From JAWRCU01 sp033542235 (lineage in GTDB: Bacteria > Pseudomonadota > Alphaproteobacteria > Rhizobiales > Rhizobiaceae): a stretch of DNA of 64,000 bases. Shown in pieces: positions 50,154 to 59,053 of the stretch. Below the pieces are notes generated by a model, which saw only the letters and a program-made list of their open reading frames with translations, was not told the DNA's origin and searched no databases. The position numbers were made by a program, and so were the translations under genes. Position 1 is the first letter of the stretch. Each line of letters begins with the position of its first letter. The DNA lies in contig NZ_JAWRCU010000001.1 in the NCBI RefSeq assembly GCF_033542235.1, positions 434,001-498,000 of the forward strand. The letters are read 5' to 3'.

Positions 50154-51896
50154 CTAGGATCCAATTTCCTTCCTCGACAGCCGCAACGAATATCGAAGTC
50201 CGCGCTCTGATATCTCCAGTTTCGGGGAATGGCCGACAAGCGGGGTGCCGTCCGCGCCGATTATCATCGAGCCGAACCCGTGGCGCCCAACCTTCCCGCT
50301 TCTCCCCCGCCCCGATTCCACCCAATCGAATACGATGGACTCATCCGCGCAATCGGATGCGACTCCCCATTTCACCTCGATCCGGCCTTTTGGATCACTT
50401 AGCGCCCCATATTTCACGGAGTTGGTCGTCAGTTCGTGAAGAACCATCGCAAAGCTCTCCGCGGCGCCACCTGACATCAGGATGGAGGGACCGCTTATTG
50501 TTATCTCCCGCGTCTCGGCAAAGGGCTGCAACTCCCGGTCCACGAGCTCGCGCAGCACCCCAGACGAACTGCCATGACGAGCAAGAAGCAGATGGGTCGC
50601 TTCCAACGTTCTGATCCGGTCGATCAGCATCTCCTTGTACCTGGCGACGTCGTTCTCAGGAACATTGATCATGTTTATCAAGGCCGTCATCACGGGGAAC
50701 AGGTTGCTGAACCGATGGCGCTCCTCGAGTATGATGCGCTCGCGCTTTTTGGCGGCGTCACGCAAAAGGATGATTTGTCGCTGCTCAGTCACGTCGGCGG
50801 CCACTCCAACGCGCATCGACCTGTCATCATTGATTTCCTCTCGTCCGCGCAGAGCAACCCAGCGGACGTGGTCGTTCGTCCGGCGGACACGAATCTCGGC
50901 GTCGTAGTTCACTGCCGATGAGGGCTTTGCCGGGCCAGCCAGCTTCGGCCAGTCCGCAGGATCGACAACGGCCGAGAGTTCTTCCAAGTGGCGGACCGGG
51001 GCTGGCGGCAAGCCCAGAATGTCCCAGAACTTTTCGGAGCCTGCAATGGTCATGTCGTTGAAGTCTATTCGCCATGTACCCAGGCGCCCGGCAGACAGGG
51101 CGAGATCCAGCCACTCCTTTTGAGCGCGGAGCGTTTCGTGTGCCTTTCGTCGTTCCGAAATATCGTCGACGACGACGAACACGCTGTCGGCGAAGAGCTC
51201 ATCCTGCTGCGACGACGAGAACGTCAGACGAGCCCACAATGCCGTGCCGTCCTTTGTTAGCAGACGAACCTCCGCATCGAACGAAGCGGTACTGTTGCCC
51301 AGGGATCTCAACTGCTCCAGCACGGCAACTCGATCCTCAGCATGAATGAGTGCCTCGAGCTTCAGCCGAGCAAGTTCGTGCTCCTCTCGGCCGGTCATCT
51401 CACAGAAGCGTTTGTTCGATTGCAGCAACTCGCCATGTCGATTGGTGGTTATGAATCCCATGGCAGCACGCTCAAAAGCCCAGCGATACCGGCTCTCCGT
51501 CGCCTCGACCGCAACAAGCCTCGCCTCCGCCACCTCAAGCGCCTCATGCAACTCCCTTCGCAGGCGGTGCAATATCACCGCAATTACGCAGCCCGAAACC
51601 AGGAGGAAGATGGCGCGGGTCCAATCTTCGGCAGAGATTTGACCATTCTGGATGCTCCGCGCCCACAAGCCGGCGGTCGCCATCACAAGCGTCGCGGCGA
51701 TCGCGGCCACACGACCTTCAAGGTATACAATGACAACAATCGCGGGGATGAATACTATGAACGCCCCGTTCTGGCCGACATGTATCCAGTTTGTTGCTTC
51801 GAATACTATCGAGGCTGCCAGCACCGCTACGGAAGCCACGTGAGCCGGCCGTGTTCCTGGCACGCTCGAATTCAGCCAACGCAAATACGAACCCAT
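50154..51896 (-). CDS. Membrane sensor histidine kinase with two PAS domains, HWE/HisKA_2 type
   Basis: A 580-residue kinase. Residues about 18-110 hold membrane helices. Two PAS domains follow (about 135-250, with RYRWAFERAAMGFITTNRHG; and about 262-372, with AGRLGTWRIDFNDMTIAGSE). The phospho-acceptor His394 is in EERHRFSNLFPVM, the HisKA_2/HWE-type H-box. The ATPase domain has LHELTTNSVKYGALS (N-box). Such kinases are abundant in Rhizobiales and act on stress or light/redox cues. Neighbouring NarL- and LuxR-type regulators suggest a local signalling module. Confidence 0.88.
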   Translation of the reverse strand: MGSYLRWLNSSVPGTRPAHVASVAVLAASIVFEATNWIHVGQNGAFIVFIPAIVVIVYLEGRVAAIAATLVMATAGLWARSIQNGQISAEDWTRAIFLLVSGCVIAVILHRLRRELHEALEVAEARLVAVEATESRYRWAFERAAMGFITTNRHGELLQSNKRFCEMTGREEHELARLKLEALIHAEDRVAVLEQLRSLGNSTASFDAEVRLLTKDGTALWARLTFSSSQQDELFADSVFVVVDDISERRKAHETLRAQKEWLDLALSAGRLGTWRIDFNDMTIAGSEKFWDILGLPPAPVRHLEELSAVVDPADWPKLAGPAKPSSAVNYDAEIRVRRTNDHVRWVALRGREEINDDRSMRVGVAADVTEQRQIILLRDAAKKRERIILEERHRFSNLFPVMTALINMINVPENDVARYKEMLIDRIRTLEATHLLLARHGSSSGVLRELVDRELQPFAETREITISGPSILMSGGAAESFAMVLHELTTNSVKYGALSDPKGRIEVKWGVASDCADESIVFDWVESGRGRSGKVGRHGFGSMIIGADGTPLVGHSPKLEISERGLRYSLRLSRKEIGS

Positions 51897-52162
51897 GTAC
51901 CAGACTACATCCTTCTGACTAGCTCGTCGAGACTAGGCCGTGAGGGGGCAACCTAATACCACGGTCGGATTGCCACGCCTTAGCCGACGAATAAGATCAG
52001 CTCGCAAGGGCTCACCGGAACCAAATGTTTCAACGAATGCGGCGGATAATTCTTCCGCATATTCCGGCCGCGCCGAATCCAAGGGAGACGAACGCCTCCA
52101 AGTCGAAATCGAGGTAGCCGCAAGTAAATTCGCAATATTTACTTCTGCGGAGGCAACGAGCG

Positions 52163-52879
52163 TTGACGGTGGAAACAATGGCTCTGACTGGCAAGCACAA
52201 CGATCGGAGTGTGAGCAACCAATACATTTCACTGGAGAAAAGGTATGACTGCCAAGCCCATCCGGCGGCCCCTTCACATGCTTCAAACAATTCAGATCTC
52301 TCAGGCGGCTGGGTTGGCAGGCCGGAGCGTCGCAGTTTGGAATCCGTCACAGGCCTGCTTGAGCGCATCGGATGCGGTTATCTTGTACTGAACCGCGAGA
52401 AGAGGGTGATCGAATGGAATGCAGCCGCTCAAGAGACACTTGAGCGCCAGGGCGAAACGGCCGAGACGGCCAGCCAGCTTTCAGGCGCGGTCAAGCGGCT
52501 CGTGGCGAACGTTCCGGTGCGTTTTGTGCCGGGTTCACTCTTATGGGTTGTGATCCGCAGCGGAGGCGACAGACCGGCGGTATTGAACGAAATGGGCGTC
52601 GTCGCACATGACGGAACGAGTATCGTCGCGTTGCTGGATCGCGAGAACAGATCGGCGGCCAATCCCCAGACGCTGCAGAGGATGTTCGGTTTGACGAGCG
52701 CGGAGACGCGCCTCGCGCTGCGCTTGGCGCATGGCGACGCGCCGTTGGAGATTGCCCGCAGTTGGCGACTCAGCCGAACCACGATCCGCTCCCAGCTTGC
52801 ATCGTTGTTCGCCAAGACAGCGACGAAACGACAGGCGGAGCTGGTAGCGCTTCTGGGGCGCATTTCCGTCCTGCCGTGA
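52163..52879 (+). CDS. PAS-like/LuxR-type HTH transcriptional regulator
   Basis: A 238-residue protein. A PAS-like sensor segment occupies about residues 60-165 (LLERIGCGYLVLNREKRVIE shows the typical fold start). A C-terminal LuxR-type HTH occupies about 172-232 (FGLTSAETRLALRLAHGDAP and SRTTIRSQLASLFAKTATKR). No receiver domain. TTG 52163 has GGAGG nine bases upstream; an in-frame ATG at 52178 is the alternative. It diverges from the kinase gene across 266 bases. It likely responds to an intracellular signal and may act on nearby polysaccharide genes. Confidence 0.78.
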   Translation: MTVETMALTGKHNDRSVSNQYISLEKRYDCQAHPAAPSHASNNSDLSGGWVGRPERRSLESVTGLLERIGCGYLVLNREKRVIEWNAAAQETLERQGETAETASQLSGAVKRLVANVPVRFVPGSLLWVVIRSGGDRPAVLNEMGVVAHDGTSIVALLDRENRSAANPQTLQRMFGLTSAETRLALRLAHGDAPLEIARSWRLSRTTIRSQLASLFAKTATKRQAELVALLGRISVLP

Positions 52880-52912
52880 GGGCCAGGCGCAACCGGCACC
52901 TGCAAGACAAAC

Positions 52913-54499
52913 TCAAAGCATCCGCCAGATCGAGGCCTTGGCCGCACGGATGACGTCATCCAGTGGCTGCCCGGCATCGACGCTCACCACAGCGGCGCCC
53001 TCGAAGGCCAATTGCTGCAGAGCCGACGTCCGCTTTTGGATGACCAGGGGATCCATGTCCGGCTCGCGCGTCATGATGATTTCGGGCGTCGTCTGCAACT
53101 TGATCACGAGATCCGGCGGCAGTTGCCGGGCAAGTGCATAGGCGTTGGCCTCGAACCGTCGAAGCCAGGCCGGAACCTGCGCCAGCCGTGGCAACAGGGG
53201 TGCATCGTTGAAATCCGGGATCTGATCCTGGGGAAATCTGTCGACGATGACGACCATTCCTCGATCCGCTCCACGACGGACCGCGATCAGCTTCATCGAC
53301 TTCTCGGCGGCAACGACAGTTGCCCAGATGGTGAGAAGGATGCTGTAGAACAGCCCAGGTGCGCGACTCGAGACTGGGCCGTGAGAGCTCCCCGCGGGTT
53401 TAGTTCGAAGCGCCCAGGTCGCTACCGGCACGAACAACTTGAACGGCAGCAGCAAAAGCGACGGCCTGCCGCCCCCCGTGCCCAAATAGACCGGAAGCAC
53501 GTCGACCTCCGATCCAAGCCATTGGCGGATCGCTGCGACCAAGGTTGTCTTGCCGCTCCCATCGAGACCAACCACGGCCACAACGATGCCGCCGCCAGGG
53601 GCACGGCGGCTCCACGGTCGGGGACTATTGAGGAACCGCTTGTTCAAGGCCCCAACGGTCCAGAGGACGGCTCGGCCGATGCTGCGCAGGCGAACCTCGA
53701 CGGTGCCGTAGCTGCGATATGCGGCCAGTTCTTTGCGAATACGCCGGCGAAGACGATGCTGGGTTGCGAGAGGCTGGGGCTCGAACAGCTCACCGGCAAT
53801 CGCCTCGGCCAGGTCGTCATTCATGAGCTTTGCCGCCAGATTACGAACACTGCGCGGATCGACGCGAGATGCCAGATCCAATCGGTCGAGCTCGAATTTC
53901 TCCTGCGCCGCCCGCCACCGGCGAAGTGTGACGGGATCCCGAAGCCGCAATTCCAGACTGGCTCGCACCAACAGGAGAAGTGCTTCGCTTACCGGATCCA
54001 GTACCCGGATGGGCAGTGTCGGGTGCGGAATTGCCGAGGCCAGAATGATCTGCTCCCATGGAAGTTGATAGTTCTTCAGGAGTCGCTCGCCGACAACGAG
54101 GCGGAAGTGAACATGCAGATGGACGATGCGGCCACTCGGCTCATCATAGCCAAGAAAGCTCTGTATCGCGGGATGGTCCCGACAAGGTACGGACTCGAAG
54201 CGCTTGAGGCCACAGGTCATTAGGGCTCGGGCAGCCAGATGCTGATCTGACCTGGCAACCAGCAGATCGAGATCCGACTCTCCTCGCAAGACGGCCTGAA
54301 GACGTCGGCTGCTCTTCCAATAGCAGCACTCGACGTTGTTTTGGCGCAGGGCAGTGAGCGCCGCGAGCAGAATGTCCAGAACCCCAGATTCCCTGCCCCA
54401 TGCGACGTCGGCGCCTCCTCCACCGACGACCGCTGGGGCCGCTCGGGAATTGGGCTTTGACCATGGAAGCACACTGTCCAGATAACCCGCGAATGTCAT
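52913..54499 (-). CDS. Fusion of nucleotidyltransferase-like domain and P-loop (thymidylate-kinase-like) kinase
   Basis: A 528-residue protein. The N-terminal half has CYWKSSRRLQAVLRGESDLD, the G-x-S-D-x-D signature of nucleotidyltransferases (about 59-78), followed by VHLHVHFRLVVGERLL. The C-terminal half has Walker A VGLDGSGKTT (about 311-320), a VIVDRFPQDQIP segment (DR-type lid/base motif, about 424-435) and LVIKLQTTPEI, as in thymidylate kinases. It is not a normal Tmk, which is about 210 residues. Located in the polysaccharide locus, it may phosphorylate or nucleotidylate a glycan, lipid or precursor. Function unknown. Confidence 0.72.
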   Translation of the reverse strand: MTFAGYLDSVLPWSKPNSRAAPAVVGGGGADVAWGRESGVLDILLAALTALRQNNVECCYWKSSRRLQAVLRGESDLDLLVARSDQHLAARALMTCGLKRFESVPCRDHPAIQSFLGYDEPSGRIVHLHVHFRLVVGERLLKNYQLPWEQIILASAIPHPTLPIRVLDPVSEALLLLVRASLELRLRDPVTLRRWRAAQEKFELDRLDLASRVDPRSVRNLAAKLMNDDLAEAIAGELFEPQPLATQHRLRRRIRKELAAYRSYGTVEVRLRSIGRAVLWTVGALNKRFLNSPRPWSRRAPGGGIVVAVVGLDGSGKTTLVAAIRQWLGSEVDVLPVYLGTGGGRPSLLLLPFKLFVPVATWALRTKPAGSSHGPVSSRAPGLFYSILLTIWATVVAAEKSMKLIAVRRGADRGMVVIVDRFPQDQIPDFNDAPLLPRLAQVPAWLRRFEANAYALARQLPPDLVIKLQTTPEIIMTREPDMDPLVIQKRTSALQQLAFEGAAVVSVDAGQPLDDVIRAAKASIWRML

Positions 54500-54529
54500 G
54501 GTGCCGACCTCCAGCGGAGAGACATGCTG

Positions 54530-56719
54530 CTATCCCCACCGAACGTTGGGTTGTCCCGGCCTGATCGCCAAGGCTGCGACGATCAGACCAGGCAGGATTT
54601 GCATCTGGTTGCGGATAAAGATTGCCATCGCGAGGTTCCAGGCAACCAAAGCAAGCGTAACGCCCGTCGCCGCTCCGATCGTGCCGCCCAGAACCATGCC
54701 GGCGGCGCAGGCCACGATGTTGGCCATCGCGCCGAAAACCATCGTCATTGCAGCGGCCCATTCATGTCCGGTCATCGTCAGAAGGTTCTGTTGAGGTCCA
54801 AAGAGCGCGGTAAGGACATAACCGACGATGAGTATCCGTGCGACCGGTGCTCCTGACGCAAATTCAGCACCGAACCAGCCCAGGAGCGGTTCGGTGACCA
54901 ACAGCAATGGGATTGCCACCGCCACCGCACCGACGAAGCATAGAACGGTGGCTCGCGAAAACAGACGTTGCAACGCCTCGTGATCCTTGCGCGCATGAAG
55001 ATCGGCCGCTGCCGGCGAGAACATCGTGCCGACGGCGAAACGCGAAAGACTCACCAGCAACGCGACGTTCAGGCCTAGGGCAAAAATGCCGGCCTCGCGG
55101 ATTTGGCCGGTCCAGCCCAAAAGCACGACCCCGGTGCGGCTTATGAAGACATCGAGCCCGGCAATGAGCGTGATCGGGGGGACTGCGGACCACCATTGAC
55201 GCGCGGCGTAGGCCACTTGCGCGTCTTGCAAGCCCGCCGGCCGAAGTCTCATCGCTGTGACGAGCACGAGCGCCACGGTTGCTGCCGAACTTGCGATGAC
55301 CGCCACCATTGCGAGCGATGCATCCAGAACCCACCAGTTCGAAAGCGCCGCGCCGCTCAGTAACAGCAGCAAAAGCCCGTCGCGTACGATACGCTCGGGC
55401 AAAAGAGCCGACACCACGCCCCCGAAAGCGCGCACGACGGTCGCGCCAAGTGCGTAGGTCGTGATCAACGGCACGGCTGCCATGCCCAGCAGCATCGTGG
55501 ACCGAAGCTCGGGATCAAGATGTCCCCAGAGATAGACGAGTCCCGCTCCGCCACACCCGGTCAGTATAGCCGCCAGCAGCGACCACCGCAGCGCAAAGAT
55601 GATTACCCCACGCGCCAGGTCCAAGCGCCCGGCGGCCCTGTATTCCGGCACGAAACGCAGGAGCGAGACGTTGAAGCCGAGCGTCGTGAGGTACGCGAGA
55701 AAGGTGCTCCAGGCCAGAGCGTAGGAATAGATACCGTAACTCGTGGCGCCGACAAGACGTGCGATCAGGAGTTGGGCCAAGCTGGTGAGCCCGGCGCCCC
55801 CGATATAGACAAGAAGGGCGTAAGCGCTTGCATGAACGAGGCGCCGGCCAACTTCGCCCTGCTGAGCGGACGAGGCACCGCCGACCAGCGGATGCTCTTC
55901 GGAATGGTCGTCGCTATCTCGTACCGTCCGTGCCGGAGCCCGGTCGGCAATTCGCTCCGTTTCCGCGCTGTTGATGCCGGGAGCTTCGATCTGAGACAGT
56001 CGCGCCAGGATCGCCTGTTCCACCATGTCAAGGCCATCAAAGGTTGATTTCTGATCGACTGGTTGAACCGAAATAATATTTTCGTGGGATCGAGAAAGAA
56101 TATTTCCAATGTTCTCAAATATGCGAAAGGATTTCATGTTGACGGAGACGTCCGCTTCAAAGATTCGTTCGGCTGCGGGTTCGAACATCATCCTTGCACG
56201 CAGCCGCATCTCGACGACATCGCGCGGCACCGCCATCCGTACCGCCAAATCAACTTTGGGGATGAAGCCGAGCGCCTGCGCGATCAGCGCGTCATTTGTC
56301 GCACCGCTGAACATCGCCAGAGACCCGACAGCCTGAACAAAGCCTTGGTCAAATATCGTTATGTCAGCCGATTGCTTTGCCCACCTCCAACAACTGGACA
56401 GGCGCAAAATATATTGCCAGAGTCTGATGCGCCAGATCTTACTTTCAGCAGGCAGAAGCCTTGTCAGATTACTACTTAAAGTCAGACCGTCCTTTATTTT
56501 AAAGTATGATACATATATTATAAATATTGAAAATACAGCTGACAAAATTCTCGCAGAGACGGAATTTATTCCAAAGATATCCCAACCGCCACCCTTGTTG
56601 CGGGGTTGATAACAAAGGACGACGTTGGCCTTATATCCTCTGCAGCGCAAGCGCTCGGCGAGCGCCTGCGCCATGGTTGTCTTGCCAGATCCCGCTGGCC
56701 CGAAGAATTCAACTATCAT
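54530..56719 (-). CDS. Fusion of P-loop kinase domain and Wzx-like polysaccharide flippase
   Basis: A 729-residue protein with two unrelated parts. Residues 1 to about 250 form a P-loop kinase: MIVEFFGPAGSGKTTMAQAL at the very start, ADITIFDQGFVQAVGSLAMF (about 138-157) and a helical RLRARMMFEPAAER. After a linker (about 255-290), residues about 295-729 form a 12- to 14-helix membrane protein of the MATE-like/Wzx flippase type (AYALLVYIGGAGLTSLAQLL, GATSYGIYSYALAWSTFLAY). The kinase-encoding end (about 56050-56600) is visibly more AT-rich than its surroundings, suggesting later acquisition. The flippase should export lipid-linked repeat units; the kinase target is unknown. Confidence 0.8.
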   Translation of the reverse strand: MIVEFFGPAGSGKTTMAQALAERLRCRGYKANVVLCYQPRNKGGGWDIFGINSVSARILSAVFSIFIIYVSYFKIKDGLTLSSNLTRLLPAESKIWRIRLWQYILRLSSCWRWAKQSADITIFDQGFVQAVGSLAMFSGATNDALIAQALGFIPKVDLAVRMAVPRDVVEMRLRARMMFEPAAERIFEADVSVNMKSFRIFENIGNILSRSHENIISVQPVDQKSTFDGLDMVEQAILARLSQIEAPGINSAETERIADRAPARTVRDSDDHSEEHPLVGGASSAQQGEVGRRLVHASAYALLVYIGGAGLTSLAQLLIARLVGATSYGIYSYALAWSTFLAYLTTLGFNVSLLRFVPEYRAAGRLDLARGVIIFALRWSLLAAILTGCGGAGLVYLWGHLDPELRSTMLLGMAAVPLITTYALGATVVRAFGGVVSALLPERIVRDGLLLLLLSGAALSNWWVLDASLAMVAVIASSAATVALVLVTAMRLRPAGLQDAQVAYAARQWWSAVPPITLIAGLDVFISRTGVVLLGWTGQIREAGIFALGLNVALLVSLSRFAVGTMFSPAAADLHARKDHEALQRLFSRATVLCFVGAVAVAIPLLLVTEPLLGWFGAEFASGAPVARILIVGYVLTALFGPQQNLLTMTGHEWAAAMTMVFGAMANIVACAAGMVLGGTIGAATGVTLALVAWNLAMAIFIRNQMQILPGLIVAALAIRPGQPNVRWG

Positions 56720-56799
56720 GCCAATTCACATCCATGTTGAGGTATCTTGGCACTGTCACCGTCGCACGCTCACAAAGCGGCGGGTAGTTGTCGTCGCGG

Positions 56800-59049
56800 T
56801 CAAGGGCGGGCGAGCAAAAGGTCACCACGGTCCCCGAACCGATAGCTGGCATGTTGCTTTAGATTTACCTGCGTCAGCACGCTGCTGACGGAGGCGGGCA
56901 GCTGCCAGGGCAGTTTCTCCTTAAGGCCGATGAACTCGAGGACGCCTCGTGCGGTGTCTCGCCGCGTCTCGCCCCAGCGGACGGTCAGGAGGACGGCGTC
57001 CGCCCAACGAGTGAGCAGTCTCGTCTCGGGTCCCACTGGGCCTGACGGGCCATCGATAATCACGACGGTGTATGTCTCGCGCAGCTGATGCATTCGGTCC
57101 GCTGTCGATACGAGATGCAGGACATCATCCGAAATCGATGGCGCAGGCATGTAACTGACGTGCATTTCCGGCATGTCTTCAGTCGTTTCGGACAGAGCGC
57201 GCTTGCCACTCAGGAAATGGGCAACGGTGCAACTCGTCTTGGACGTGCTGAACTCATCGCGAAACTCGCGCGTTATCCGCGCTCCCTGCTGATCAAAATC
57301 CAGGAAGAGCACGCGCTCCCCGAGCCGCGCTGCGGTCACTGCGAGGCTCCATCCAAGCGATGTCTTGTCTTCGCTGCGGCCGCCGGACATGACCAGGATC
57401 ACGCCGGGCAAGCGCGATTTCGCATTTACCAGGGAAATCAGCAGTGAACCGACTGCGCGAGTGTAGGGGGCCTTGTGTTGCCCCAGCAGCAGATCGCAAA
57501 GTCGCCTCGCCCGCGGCCGACCGGTCTTTGGAAGGAGGCCGGCGCACGGGATCCCCAGGGCGGCCTCGGCTTCCGCCTCGGAGCGCAAAGTTCGATCGAG
57601 GCGCTGGCGCGCGAGTACAAAAACGGCGGTAGCGAGGCCGAACACGATCATCCCGGGGGGAACCAGAAAAATCGGAGGCAGCGTCTGCGGACGCGTTGGC
57701 GGCCAGGCCTGGGACAGGATCGCCAAGCCCGCAGCGGGGGACCCGATCCGCTGGAGCAAATCCTGTTGTCGGGTCAACAATTCGTTGTAGCGCTGAGATA
57801 TGACATCGACCTGCAATTCGAGTGCGCGCAGACCTGAAAGACGGCTGACCGCATCGGCTGCAGCCGCTTTGAGCGCTTCGCGACGCTCCTCGAGCGATGC
57901 TATTTGCGCGTGATAGATGCGCCTTTCGCTATCGAGGCGAGCAATCTGCCCGTCGATCTCACCCGTTATCGTCCGGCGCAGATCCGGGTCAGTCTGGGTC
58001 GCAGGGCGGCCGTTGACTTGAGCATGGTCCGTCGCGCGCGCGACGAGATCACCCGGTCCCGGCGACCCGATTGCCGCAGCCAGATCCGCGGCCGGCGCAT
58101 CGGTCTTGCGAAGATCCTGAACGTGTTCGACACGCGTTTCGACTGCGGCCAGGTCCGCCTTGGCCAAAGATATCTGCCGGCCGAGTTCAGCGATCTCCCG
58201 GGCGCTGACATCCGCGCTTCCTTGATCCGGAGCACCGTTGGTCGAGCGATAGGTCTGCAGTCGTTCCGTGGCACGCGTCAGCTCGCCTTGCATCTCGGGC
58301 AATCGGGAGACGATCGAGGCGAGCTCACTTTGGTCTGAGGCGAGGTTTTGCCGAACTAGATTGTCGATGTAAACGGCTGCAACTGTGTTCGCAATTCGCG
58401 CGGCGCGAACCGGGTCGGTGTCGGTGAACCCGATGCTGATGATTCTGGAGTGCAGCTCTTGGCCGACCCTTAGTCCCGCGTCCAATGTCTTAAGAGCTGC
58501 CGCGTCTGCCAATTCAGGCGCTGCGGTGGGACCCTGGCGGTTGAGCAAGGCCCGCGGCAAGAGAGTGCTGACCCACGCCAACGCCTTCCGCGCGATGCCA
58601 GCGTCCGAATCTGCCCACGCCAAGCCCGACCCCGCCGGACCTTGCTGCTTGTCCGCCTTTCGCAGAGCCGCGATAACATTCCTCAGATGCGCCTCTGAGG
58701 AAAGTTCCGTCAGATGGCCATCGACAGTTGCGGACAAAATGTCCTGCGTCGCATTCGGCCTGCCTGCGGCGGCACTGCTGCTGGGCAGGTCGACGATCAC
58801 TTGCATGGTGGCTTCGTAAAGGGGCGCGCGCGCCATCCCGGCAAATCCGGCCAGAATGCCGCCCAGGATGGCCATGCCGAAGATGAGCCACTTTTTCCCC
58901 CAAATCGCGCCCACGACCTGCTGGAAGGGTGTTGAGCTATCTGTCTTTTCGAGAGATGGCCGCGGCAATCGCACTTCGGATTTGTCAGCCGGAGCCGGCG
59001 ATTTCTTTGACCGCGGAACTCGAGTGTGGTTCAATCCAGTGTGCCTCAT
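56800..59049 (-). CDS. Polysaccharide co-polymerase, Wzc/ExoP/GumC-like, with degenerate Walker A
   Basis: A 749-residue inner-membrane protein of the PCP-2a/BY-kinase layout. A Wzz domain with helix at about 52-70 (KWLIFGMAILGGILAGFAGM) comes first, then a long periplasmic coiled coil (about 200-420), a second helix near 470-490 (LPPIFLVPPGMIVFGLATAV) and a cytoplasmic ATPase-like domain. The Walker A position reads SGGRSEDKTSL, lacking the usual GxGKS/T glycine. FLDFDQQ and VVIIDGPSG stand for Walker A' and B. No Tyr cluster ends the protein. It probably controls chain length, possibly without kinase activity. Confidence 0.87.
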   Translation of the reverse strand: MRHTGLNHTRVPRSKKSPAPADKSEVRLPRPSLEKTDSSTPFQQVVGAIWGKKWLIFGMAILGGILAGFAGMARAPLYEATMQVIVDLPSSSAAAGRPNATQDILSATVDGHLTELSSEAHLRNVIAALRKADKQQGPAGSGLAWADSDAGIARKALAWVSTLLPRALLNRQGPTAAPELADAAALKTLDAGLRVGQELHSRIISIGFTDTDPVRAARIANTVAAVYIDNLVRQNLASDQSELASIVSRLPEMQGELTRATERLQTYRSTNGAPDQGSADVSAREIAELGRQISLAKADLAAVETRVEHVQDLRKTDAPAADLAAAIGSPGPGDLVARATDHAQVNGRPATQTDPDLRRTITGEIDGQIARLDSERRIYHAQIASLEERREALKAAAADAVSRLSGLRALELQVDVISQRYNELLTRQQDLLQRIGSPAAGLAILSQAWPPTRPQTLPPIFLVPPGMIVFGLATAVFVLARQRLDRTLRSEAEAEAALGIPCAGLLPKTGRPRARRLCDLLLGQHKAPYTRAVGSLLISLVNAKSRLPGVILVMSGGRSEDKTSLGWSLAVTAARLGERVLFLDFDQQGARITREFRDEFSTSKTSCTVAHFLSGKRALSETTEDMPEMHVSYMPAPSISDDVLHLVSTADRMHQLRETYTVVIIDGPSGPVGPETRLLTRWADAVLLTVRWGETRRDTARGVLEFIGLKEKLPWQLPASVSSVLTQVNLKQHASYRFGDRGDLLLARP

Positions 59050-59053
59050 TCAG

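Noticed and set aside
51933..52130. Minus-strand frame ending RRGNPTVVLGCPLTA in the kinase/PAS-LuxR gap
   Set aside because: The residue pattern looks faintly protein-like, but there is no clear start, ribosome site or family motif, and it overlaps the upstream region of the PAS-LuxR gene.
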